Assembly: GCF_023502425.1 (NCBI RefSeq)
Contig: NZ_JAMFMA010000004.1
Location: 124,001 to 188,000, forward strand
Length of the DNA: 64,000 nucleotides
Source of the DNA: Flagellimonas spongiicola
GTDB lineage: Bacteria > Bacteroidota > Bacteroidia > Flavobacteriales > Flavobacteriaceae
Direction: 5' to 3'
In this document: positions 1 through 7,075 of the stretch, in pieces
How the letters are laid out: each line of letters begins with the position of its first letter
Numbering within the stretch: the stretch's first letter is position 1
Program-made: the position numbers and the translations under genes
The notes under the pieces: model-generated
What the model was told of the DNA's origin: nothing
The model's input: the letters and a program-made list of their open reading frames with translations, nothing else
The model's database searches: none

Positions 1-161
1 GTGTTAGATTGATCAATCTCAAAGGAAATGATTCCATTGCTGCAGTTGCCAAAGTAATGAAAGATGAAGACGCAATGGACGAGGCTGATATCCTTGATAT
101 TGAGGTCAATGGAGAAAATGGCACAGCTATTGATAATACAACCGATGATAAAAAAGAGTAA
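1..161 (+). CDS. gyrA: DNA gyrase subunit A, C-terminal end (partial)
   Basis: The reading frame is open from base 3 and ends with TAA at 159-161; the 5' part lies outside the window. The visible residues (VRLINLKGNDSIAAVAKV, then an acidic tail ending DDKKE) match the last blade and acidic tail of the GyrA C-terminal beta-pinwheel, which wraps DNA during negative supercoiling. Only about 52 residues are seen, so the call rests on the RLINL/GNDSIAAVAKV pattern and on the acidic tail. The next gene starts 28 bases later on the same strand and may be co-transcribed. Confidence 0.8.
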   Translation, partial: VRLINLKGNDSIAAVAKVMKDEDAMDEADILDIEVNGENGTAIDNTTDDKKE

Positions 162-189
162 TCAATAAACACTAATAATTAATTTAAAG

Positions 190-1452
190 ATGAAAGCTAA
201 AGTTTTACTAATAATTGCCCTTGGAGTTTCCACATTTGGTTTTTCGCAGAAGAACGAGATCAAGGCAGCTGAAAAAGCATTCAAGGCAGGTGATGCTGAA
301 AGTGCTAAAGCTTCATTGGAAAGTGCCGCATCCTTGATTGATAACGCCGACCCAAGAATGCAAGCGCAATATTATGCCATAAAAGGAAATGTATACTCCG
401 ATTTGGCTAAAAAAGGGAATAATGATGCATTCCAACCAGCAATCGATGCTTATAATAAAGTGATTTCTGTAGAGGAGGCAAGTGGAAAAGAGAAGTATAC
501 TACCGTAGCTGCACAGGGCCTTGCACAGATTACAGCAGATATTGTAAATGCTGCTGTAGCCGATAATGGAAATAAGGACTTTGAAGCCGCAGCAGATAAA
601 TTGTATATGGGATACCAGTTGAGCCCAACAGATACACTTTATCTATACTATGCCGCTAGTAGTGCAGTAAATGGACAGCACTATGATAAAGCCCTTAGCT
701 TTTACAATGAATTGAAGGATTTGGGCTATGACGGAAGCGGGGTAACCTATACTGCCGTGAATGCACAGACCGGTGAAGTTGAGACCATGGACAAAACAAC
801 AAGGGACCTTTATGTCAAAGCTGGAACCCACAAGGATCCAAAAGATGACAAGACTCCATCCAAAAAAGCTGAAATTGTTAAGAACATTGCACTGATTTAT
901 CAGCAACTTGGTGATAATGAAAAAGCATTGGCAGCTTATGCAGACGCAAGAGCAGTGGATGCTAACGATGTTAATTTGGTATTAGGTGAAGCTAACTTGT
1001 ACTATGCCATGGGGCAGAAAGACAAGTTCAAGGAATTGATGGGACAAGCCTCTGATATGGCTCCTGACAATGCCGATCTTCTATACAATATTGGTGTGAT
1101 CAATATGGAGCAAGGTAACTTGGAAGATGCTAGAGCAGCGTACAAAAAAACCTTGGCCGTGGATCCAGGCTATATCAATGCAATTTTGAACCTATCAACA
1201 ACATACGTGAATGAAGGAAACGGATTGATTGATGAGATGAACTCTTTAGGAAGTTCCAGAACTGATATTGCCCGTTACGATGAATTGAAGCAACAAAAGG
1301 ATGACCTTTTCTTGGAAGGTGCAAAAATCTTGGAAGATGCTTTAAACTCAAACCCTGACAACCAAAGTGTTTTAACACAATTGAAAAACATCTATGGTGC
1401 ATTAGGAGATACAGATAACTTTATGCGCGTAAAGAAGTTGCTTGGCGAATAA
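190..1452 (+). CDS. Secreted tetratricopeptide repeat protein
   Basis: This 420-residue protein starts with a signal peptide (MKAKVLLIIALGVSTFGFSQ, cleavage expected after the FSQ region). The rest is alpha-helical and rich in alanine. TPR-like units are clear at about residues 225-345, for example the stretch with GDNEKALAAYADARAVDAND and the one with GNLEDARAAYKKTLAVDPGY. TPR proteins are protein-interaction scaffolds, and this one should act in the periplasm or at the outer membrane. It follows gyrA on the same strand and is closed by a strong terminator at 1473-1502. No enzymatic motif is visible and the specific role is unknown. Confidence 0.85.
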   Translation: MKAKVLLIIALGVSTFGFSQKNEIKAAEKAFKAGDAESAKASLESAASLIDNADPRMQAQYYAIKGNVYSDLAKKGNNDAFQPAIDAYNKVISVEEASGKEKYTTVAAQGLAQITADIVNAAVADNGNKDFEAAADKLYMGYQLSPTDTLYLYYAASSAVNGQHYDKALSFYNELKDLGYDGSGVTYTAVNAQTGEVETMDKTTRDLYVKAGTHKDPKDDKTPSKKAEIVKNIALIYQQLGDNEKALAAYADARAVDANDVNLVLGEANLYYAMGQKDKFKELMGQASDMAPDNADLLYNIGVINMEQGNLEDARAAYKKTLAVDPGYINAILNLSTTYVNEGNGLIDEMNSLGSSRTDIARYDELKQQKDDLFLEGAKILEDALNSNPDNQSVLTQLKNIYGALGDTDNFMRVKKLLGE

Positions 1453-1472
1453 GTTAATTCAGTAAATACAAT

Positions 1473-1502
1473 AAAAAAGCCCCGTTGAACGGGGCTTTTT
1501 TT
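1473..1502. terminator. Bidirectional intrinsic terminator
   Basis: A GC-rich stem (GCCCCG / CGGGGC, loop TTGAA) is flanked by an A-run on the left and a T-run on the right. It can therefore stop transcription from both the TPR gene on the plus strand and the NlpC/P60 gene on the minus strand, whose stop codon begins inside the T-run. Confidence 0.9.
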
Positions 1503-2250
1503 ATATGATTTTTTTAATCACTCTTAATTTATGCGTGTATAACTTTTCATCAGTGTTGAATATACCTGTATGATCTATTCGGTCAATGCGCACATGGCCA
1601 TGGGCATGTATGATATAGTTATCTTTTAAAATAATACCCACGTGATCAATTACGCCTTCATTATTATCAAAAAATGCTAAATCACCAGGTTCGCTTTCCT
1701 CAATAAAACTTAAGGCTTCACCTTGTTGTGATTGCTGTTCAGCATCTCTTTTTAACGCATACCCATTGATTTTATAAACCATTTGTGTGAATCCCGAACA
1801 ATCAATCCCGAAAGGGGTTTTACCACCCCATTGGTAAGGTGCGTTCAAATAAAGTAAAGCACAATCCACGAGCTCTGATTTTGACTTTTTTCCTTGAATG
1901 GATTGTCCTTCATAATCATCGCCTAATAAATGAGTATTAGAGACAATGGACCCCATTACAACTGTTGATAAGGAGCCATCGGCTGTGCACAAATGTGCAA
2001 TCACATCTGACGCAATGTGTGGTGTGTTTGAATCGAGTAATTTGTATTCCTCTTCCTCAATAAATTGGAATTGGCCATTGGAAACCCAACCTTCGTAGCT
2101 GTCATAAGCAAATCGAATCCTGCTCCATTTTTTCCTGCATTCCAATACCTTGAAATGTTCGCCATATAATAATTGCGAAGTCATTTCGGCACTGTCTTCA
2201 GGATTTGCCCTTACTGGGACAATACTGAGATGGCAGATTCCAAATTGCAT
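1501..2250 (-). CDS. NlpC/P60 family peptidoglycan endopeptidase with SH3 domain
   Basis: The 249-residue protein has an N-terminal bacterial SH3-like part (about residues 10-65, with LLYGEHFKVLE and YEGWVSNGQ) and a C-terminal NlpC/P60 cysteine peptidase domain (about 120-249). The catalytic Cys is in GIDCSGF (C151), the His in DHVGI (H203), and the third polar residue in the IHAHGHV segment (about 215-217). The family cleaves D-glutamyl-meso-diaminopimelate bonds in peptidoglycan stems. There is no obvious signal peptide at the chosen start, so export is uncertain. It lies 20 bases downstream of the thiolase gene on the same strand and is probably co-transcribed with it. Confidence 0.88.
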   Translation of the reverse strand: MQFGICHLSIVPVRANPEDSAEMTSQLLYGEHFKVLECRKKWSRIRFAYDSYEGWVSNGQFQFIEEEEYKLLDSNTPHIASDVIAHLCTADGSLSTVVMGSIVSNTHLLGDDYEGQSIQGKKSKSELVDCALLYLNAPYQWGGKTPFGIDCSGFTQMVYKINGYALKRDAEQQSQQGEALSFIEESEPGDLAFFDNNEGVIDHVGIILKDNYIIHAHGHVRIDRIDHTGIFNTDEKLYTHKLRVIKKII

Positions 2251-2270
2251 GTACGGTAGTCTAGAAAATA

Positions 2271-3446
2271 TTATTCACGTTCCAAAACAATGGCTGAAGC
2301 TCCACCGCCGCCGTTACAAATACCTGCGGCCCCTAATTTGGCATTGTTTTGTCGCAATACGTTCAATAAGGTTATGGTGATTCTAGCTCCAGAGCAACCC
2401 AAAGGATGACCTAAAGAAACAGCCCCTCCATTTACATTCACTTTGGAGTCATCCAGGCCTAATAACTTCATATTGGCCAGTCCAACAACAGAAAAGGCTT
2501 CATTTACTTCGAAATAATCAATATCATCAATGGAAACACCTGCTCTTGCAAGTGCTTTAGGAACCGCTTTAGCTGGTGCCGTGGTGAACCATTCCGGTTC
2601 TTGGGCAGCATCTGCATATGATTTGATGGTTGCCAAAGGGGTTAGGTTCAATTCTGCGGCTTTCTCTGCACTCATCAATACAACTGCAGCAGCACCATCG
2701 TTAATGGTAGAAGCATTGGCCGCGGTAACGGTACCTTCTTTGGTAAATGCTGGTCGGAGCGCTGGAATTTTCTCCATTTTCACATTTTTAAACTCTTCGT
2801 CCTCACTTACAACGATGGGTTCGCCCCTACGTTGCGGCACTGCCACGGGTACAACTTCATCCGCAAATTTGCCATCTTTCCAGGCAGCTGCAGATCGCTC
2901 ATAAGATTGAATTGCGAAAGCATCCTGATCTTCTCTACTGAATTCATGCTTTACCGCACACGCATCCGCACAAACACCCATGGCATTTTGATCGTAAGCA
3001 TCAACCAATCCATCACGTTGCATACCATCCACTAGACTTGTTGGACCAAATTTGACACCATTACGCAGGTGTACGTAATGTGGGATCATACTCATGTTTT
3101 CCATTCCTCCGGCAACAACAATGGAGTTTTCCCCCAAGGCAATGGATTGTGCGCCTTGCATGATGGATTTCATGCCTGATGCGCAAACTTTATTCACCGT
3201 TGTGCAAGGCACAGCGTCAGGGATACCTGCATAAATTGCCGCCTGCCTAGCCGGTGCTTGTCCTGTTCCAGCCTGAACCACATTACCCATTAGTACTTCT
3301 TCTACCTGTTCGGGTTTCAAATTGATTTTATCCAATGCCCCTTTAATGGCAATTGAACCCAACTTTGGTGCTGGAATAGAGGATAAGGACCCCATAAAAC
3401 TACCTATTGGGGTGCGTGCTGCTGAAACAATAACAACTTTATTCAT
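2271..3446 (-). CDS. Acetyl-CoA C-acetyltransferase (thiolase)
   Basis: The 391-residue length is standard for thiolase II. The acyl-accepting Cys is in NKVCASGMKS (C88), the catalytic His in GHPLGCSGAR (H347) and the second Cys in GICNGGGGAS (C377). NEAFSVV is the usual NEAF signature. The enzyme condenses two acetyl-CoA or cleaves acetoacetyl-CoA or 3-ketoacyl-CoA, and acts in the cytoplasm. Biosynthetic and degradative members cannot be told apart by eye, so no gene symbol is given. It is divergent from the pgpH-like gene (111 bases between starts) and upstream of the NlpC/P60 gene. Confidence 0.95.
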   Translation of the reverse strand: MNKVVIVSAARTPIGSFMGSLSSIPAPKLGSIAIKGALDKINLKPEQVEEVLMGNVVQAGTGQAPARQAAIYAGIPDAVPCTTVNKVCASGMKSIMQGAQSIALGENSIVVAGGMENMSMIPHYVHLRNGVKFGPTSLVDGMQRDGLVDAYDQNAMGVCADACAVKHEFSREDQDAFAIQSYERSAAAWKDGKFADEVVPVAVPQRRGEPIVVSEDEEFKNVKMEKIPALRPAFTKEGTVTAANASTINDGAAAVVLMSAEKAAELNLTPLATIKSYADAAQEPEWFTTAPAKAVPKALARAGVSIDDIDYFEVNEAFSVVGLANMKLLGLDDSKVNVNGGAVSLGHPLGCSGARITITLLNVLRQNNAKLGAAGICNGGGGASAIVLERE

Positions 3447-3532
3447 ATATGCTTTTTAACTCCTGCGAAAATACTAAAATTAAATGCAAAGACTAAGCTT
3501 TATCGATAGCATCACTTCTTATTTATATTTTC

Positions 3533-3540
3533 TATTTTTG
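3533..3540 (+). promoter_or_regulatory. Candidate -7 promoter element for the pgpH-like gene
   Basis: TATTTTTG matches the Bacteroidota -7 consensus TAnnTTTG and ends 17 bases before the start codon of the pgpH-like gene, implying a very short leader. No clean TTTG -33 box is seen at the expected spacing, so this is tentative. Confidence 0.35.
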
Positions 3541-3557
3541 AAGCAATACCGCGTATA

Positions 3558-5594
3558 ATGGGAAAAACTTTAGATAATGTTTATAAGCATCAATCACTAG
3601 CCTACAAGTATTTTCTTTATGTGGTTTCTGTAGCCTTGATTGTTTTCTTTTTCCCAAAGGGAGGCAAATTCAAATATGAATTCCAAAAGGGCAAGCCATG
3701 GCAATACGAGAATCTCTATGCTCCAATAGATTTTTCCATAAAAAAGACGGCTGAGGAAATTGCCCAAGAACAACAGGCTTTACGTGACCATAAAACATAT
3801 TACTATACCTATGACGAGTCCGTAGCGAACAATGTCAGCCAAGTTGTTACCAAAACTCTTAATGATGGATTTAATACATCTACCTTAACCGATAGACAAA
3901 GGTTTGCTTTGCAAAATTGGGCCTTGCGTATTACGGATTCGATTTACACCCTTGGCATATTTCAAGAATTGCCTACGGAAGGAGCTGTTAGTGTAGTAAG
4001 AAATAATGAATCGCGTTCCGTAATTGGATCTTCCCAATTGAATTTGGAAGGAGCAAAAAGTCTGGTGTCAAAACTTGCCAATGAAATCAGTTTGACTGGA
4101 GGAGCCAATTTAGATGAATTGATAAATCAGTCTTTAGCTCCTAATATTTTTTACAATGAAACGCTAACGCAACGCTCTTTGGACGAGGAACTTTCGAGAA
4201 TCTCCTTCACAAGAGGAGAGATTTCCGAAGGGAGATTGATAATCGCTAGGGGGGAAGTAGTGGAGGCGGATGAATTTAAAATATTGGATTCCCTCAAAGA
4301 AGAATATGAATCTGAACTATGGAGGGGCAATAACTACTATTTCATCTTATTGGGCTACACCATTTTAGTGGCTTTGGTTTTGATTATGTTGTTCTTGTTT
4401 CTTAAGCGGTATCGTTATGAAATCTTTGAGAACAATAACAAGGTAACGTTCATCTTTGTGAACATTCTGTTGATGGTCTTGGCCACCACCTTAATGGTAA
4501 AAAACAACGAAAGCTATGTCTATGTAGTTCCTTTATGTATTTTGCCGTTGGTGCTCAAAAATTTCTTTGACGCGCGATTGGGATTGTTTGTCCATGTACT
4601 TACCGTATTGATTTTGGGCTTTGTGGTACCCAACAGTTTTGAATACATCTTCCTCCAGACGATTGCAGGTATCGTTACCATACTAACAGCATCCGAGTTG
4701 TACAAAAGGGCAAATTTGTTCATTTCAGTGGGGCAGATAACGCTGATTTACATTATTGGATATTTTGCCTTTCATACCATTCATGAAGGTAATTTGGATA
4801 ATATTGAATGGATATTGTTTGGGATTTTTATCCTAAATGGTCTCTTAACGCTCTTTGCCCAACCCTTGATCTATATCTATGAAAAGATATTTGGTTTAAT
4901 TTCCGATGTATCACTGTTAGAGCTTTCAGATACGAATTCCAAGCTTTTAAAAGAGCTTTCAGACAAAGCCCCTGGAACATTTCATCATTCCCTGCAAGTG
5001 GCCAACCTTGCCGAAGCAGCAGCTAATGAGATTGGCGCCAATGCGATGCTGGTAAGAGTAGGTGCATTGTATCATGATATTGGGAAGATGGAAAACCCCA
5101 CGTTTTTTACGGAGAACCAAATTACCAATGTAAACCCACATGATGACTTACCTCCTAAGGAAAGTGCTAAAATCATTATTGATCATGTAATCAAGGGAAT
5201 TGAAATCGCACGAAAAAACAATTTACCTGACAGGGTCATCGATTTCCTTCGAACACATCATGGAACAACAGTAGTGTTCTATTTTTACAAAAAACAGCAG
5301 GAATTGGAGGAAAATGTGGATGAGAAGGCGTTCAGGTACCCAGGACCAATCCCATTTTCAAAGGAGACAGCAATTTTAATGATGTCAGATGCTGTGGAGG
5401 CAGCCTCCAAGAGTTTGAAGAATCCTACATTCATTATGATCGATGAGTTTGTAGAAAAGATTGTAAAGGGTCAAATGCAAGCCAATCAGTTTCTAAATGC
5501 GAACATAACGCTTAAGGAAATCGAGAAAGTGAAGAAAGTTTTAAAGCAAAAACTTACCAATATTTACCACCTAAGAGTTGAGTACCCAGAGTAG
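3558..5594 (+). CDS. 7TM-HD family phosphohydrolase (PgpH-type c-di-AMP phosphodiesterase)
   Basis: The 678-residue protein has one N-terminal membrane segment (about 17-34), a large extracytoplasmic domain (about 35-260), a block of about seven membrane helices (about 262-445), and a cytoplasmic HD domain (about 470-640). The HD motif is visible as HHSLQVANLAEAA (near 476) and LYHDIGKM (H and D near 506-507), followed by HHVIKG-like and RTHHGTT metal ligands. This architecture is the 7TMR-HD family, whose characterised member PgpH hydrolyses cyclic di-AMP. The gene is monocistronic, with tRNA genes downstream. Family assignment is secure; c-di-AMP as substrate is inferred from homology. Confidence 0.9.
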   Translation: MGKTLDNVYKHQSLAYKYFLYVVSVALIVFFFPKGGKFKYEFQKGKPWQYENLYAPIDFSIKKTAEEIAQEQQALRDHKTYYYTYDESVANNVSQVVTKTLNDGFNTSTLTDRQRFALQNWALRITDSIYTLGIFQELPTEGAVSVVRNNESRSVIGSSQLNLEGAKSLVSKLANEISLTGGANLDELINQSLAPNIFYNETLTQRSLDEELSRISFTRGEISEGRLIIARGEVVEADEFKILDSLKEEYESELWRGNNYYFILLGYTILVALVLIMLFLFLKRYRYEIFENNNKVTFIFVNILLMVLATTLMVKNNESYVYVVPLCILPLVLKNFFDARLGLFVHVLTVLILGFVVPNSFEYIFLQTIAGIVTILTASELYKRANLFISVGQITLIYIIGYFAFHTIHEGNLDNIEWILFGIFILNGLLTLFAQPLIYIYEKIFGLISDVSLLELSDTNSKLLKELSDKAPGTFHHSLQVANLAEAAANEIGANAMLVRVGALYHDIGKMENPTFFTENQITNVNPHDDLPPKESAKIIIDHVIKGIEIARKNNLPDRVIDFLRTHHGTTVVFYFYKKQQELEENVDEKAFRYPGPIPFSKETAILMMSDAVEAASKSLKNPTFIMIDEFVEKIVKGQMQANQFLNANITLKEIEKVKKVLKQKLTNIYHLRVEYPE

Positions 5595-5639
5595 TAGCTC
5601 ACAAAGCAAAAATTAGACTTTAAAAAAACAAAAAAATAG

Positions 5640-5670
5640 TTGCGTTCTTAATAATGAAAAAGTATTTTTG
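5640..5670 (+). promoter_or_regulatory. Promoter of the tRNA-Ser/tRNA-Pro pair
   Basis: A TTG at 5640-5642 and TATTTTTG at 5663-5670 (a match to TAnnTTTG) are 20 bases apart, as expected for the Bacteroidota primary sigma factor. The -7 box ends about 42 bases before tRNA-Ser. This fits the otherwise empty 118-base gap after the pgpH-like gene. Confidence 0.6.
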
Positions 5671-5712
5671 CATCCGCGTTTTTGCGCAAGTTCTTATAAA
5701 AACAGAATTAAA

Positions 5713-5796
5713 GGAGAGGTGCCGGAGTGGTAACGGAGCAGATTGCTAATCTGTCGACGCGTAAGTGTCGCATGGGTTCGAGTCCCATTCTCTCCG
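5713..5796 (+). tRNA. tRNA-Ser (anticodon GCT)
   Basis: A complete cloverleaf can be drawn. The acceptor stem is GGAGAGG with TCTCTCC (one G-T pair) and discriminator G. The anticodon loop TTGCTAA lies in a GCAGA/TCTGT stem. There is a long class II variable arm (GACGCGTAAGTGTC region) and a T arm with GGTTCGAGTCC. The anticodon GCT reads AGC/AGT serine codons. CCA is not encoded. Confidence 0.95.
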
Positions 5797-5823
5797 CAAT
5801 TTCTTTTAATCAAAGATAACCAT

Positions 5824-5898
5824 CGGGGTGTAGCGTAGCCCGGTTATCGCGCCGCGTTTGGGACGCGGAGGTCGCAGGTTCGAATCCTGCCACCCCGA
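5824..5898 (+). tRNA. tRNA-Pro (anticodon TGG)
   Basis: The acceptor stem CGGGGTG pairs with CACCCCG, with discriminator A at 5898. The anticodon loop TTTGGGA sits in a CCGCG/CGCGG stem, giving anticodon TGG (proline). The T loop TTCGAAT is normal. It lies 27 bases after tRNA-Ser and is probably co-transcribed with it. CCA is not encoded. Confidence 0.95.
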
Positions 5899-5921
5899 CG
5901 AGTCACTATTCAGTGATAATA

Positions 5922-5957
5922 AAGCACTGTCATTCATGTAATGACGGTGCTTTTTTC
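5922..5957 (+). terminator. Intrinsic terminator after the tRNA pair
   Basis: An 11-bp stem (AGCACTGTCAT with ATGACGGTGCT, one T-G pair) with a 7-base loop is followed by a run of T. It closes the tRNA-Ser/tRNA-Pro transcript. Confidence 0.88.
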
Positions 5958-6008
5958 GTTTCTACACTATTTTTCTGGCAAAATTTAACTAATGATGACT
6001 GTTAATTA

Positions 6009-6040
6009 TTTGGAATGCTCACGTGAGCATTTTATATTTA
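6009..6040 (+). promoter_or_regulatory. Promoter of the lacI-type gene
   Basis: TTTG at 6009-6012 and TATATTTA at 6033-6040 (one base off TAnnTTTG) are separated by exactly 20 bases. Transcription should begin near 6047, about 11 bases before the ATG at 6058. The spacer is filled by the palindromic operator listed separately. Confidence 0.65.
6015..6030. promoter_or_regulatory. Palindromic LacI-type operator
   Basis: ATGCTCACGTGAGCAT is a perfect 16-bp palindrome centred on CG, the usual design of LacI/GalR operators. It fills the spacer between the -33 and -7 boxes, so a bound dimer would block RNA polymerase. Autoregulation by the gene just downstream is the natural inference, probably covering the following operon too. 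Confidence 0.7.
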
Positions 6041-6057
6041 TACGGCCAAAAACAGTA

Positions 6058-7062
6058 ATGGGAGATACAATTACCATAAAAGATGTTGCTCGAGAACTAG
6101 GAATACACCATGTTACGGTTTCACGTGCACTACGAAATACCGGTGCTGTAAAAGAGGAGACGCGGGTGTTAATTAAAAAGAAGGCCTTAGAGTTGGGGTA
6201 TAAACCAAATCGATTGGCGCGTGACTTTCGAAATAAGCGTAGCAATGTATTGGCGGTTGTTGTACCGGATTTAAGACCCTATTTTTTCTCCAAGTTTGTT
6301 TCCGATTTTATGGAGACCGCAAAAGAGGCCGGTTATTCTGTTATGATATTTCAATCTGGGGAAAAACCTGGAATGGAAAAAGATATTATCGATTCTTTAA
6401 TAGGGTATCGTGTGGCGGGAGTTGTGGCATCCGTGACCAAGGACACGGTGCAAGAAAGTCACTTTGATCTGTTGAAGGAAGAGGGTATCCCTTATGTGTT
6501 TTTTGATAGGGCTCCGGAAGAAACCCAAGCTTCCCAAGTGTTGGTGGATAATTTTAAAGGGGCTTATGATGCGGTAACCGCTATGATTGCGTCAGGAAAG
6601 AAGCGTATCGCCTATATCTCCACACATTATCGACATCAAATATTTAGAGACCGACTAGCGGGATACAAGCAAGCACTGCGCGATCATAAAATCGAAATAA
6701 GCCCGGATTGGATCATAGAAGGTGGATTTTTCATGAAAGATGGTATGGAACATGCGAAACAATTGATGCAACTTGAACATTGTCCGGATGGTATTTTGGC
6801 TGTAAGGGATGAAATTGCGATCGGGGTGATCAAGTATTTGAAAACTTCAGCGTACAGCATTCCTGAAGATATCGCAGTTATTGGTTTCGATAATGACCCA
6901 ATGGGGATAGCATGTGAACCTGAATTGACCACCGTACAGCAATCCATACCTTGTATGGTGGGTAATTCATTTGAATTGCTGCTCCAGCAGATAAAACAAA
7001 GCACTATTCTATTTGATAAGAAAATAATTGAACCAAAAATAATTTACCGCGGAACAGTGTAG
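6058..7062 (+). CDS. LacI/GalR family transcriptional regulator
   Basis: From ATG 6058 the protein is 334 residues, the normal LacI length. An N-terminal helix-turn-helix (TIKDVARELGIHHVTVSRAL, about residues 5-24) is followed by the hinge (GYKPNRLARDFRNKRS) and a periplasmic-binding-like effector domain (about 60-334), including the RDEIAIGVIKYL and IAVIGFDNDP segments. An upstream in-frame ATG at 5992 is rejected because it would place the promoter and the palindromic operator inside the coding region. It heads the planctomycete-type oxidation cluster and probably represses it until a sugar-like ligand binds. Confidence 0.93.
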   Translation: MGDTITIKDVARELGIHHVTVSRALRNTGAVKEETRVLIKKKALELGYKPNRLARDFRNKRSNVLAVVVPDLRPYFFSKFVSDFMETAKEAGYSVMIFQSGEKPGMEKDIIDSLIGYRVAGVVASVTKDTVQESHFDLLKEEGIPYVFFDRAPEETQASQVLVDNFKGAYDAVTAMIASGKKRIAYISTHYRHQIFRDRLAGYKQALRDHKIEISPDWIIEGGFFMKDGMEHAKQLMQLEHCPDGILAVRDEIAIGVIKYLKTSAYSIPEDIAVIGFDNDPMGIACEPELTTVQQSIPCMVGNSFELLLQQIKQSTILFDKKIIEPKIIYRGTV

Positions 7063-7075
7063 GTAAAAAGCAGCT

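Noticed and set aside
2530..2904. 124-residue plus-strand reading inside the thiolase gene
   Set aside because: It is antisense to a conserved thiolase with all catalytic residues; the Ala/Ser/Val-rich product is a codon-bias artefact.
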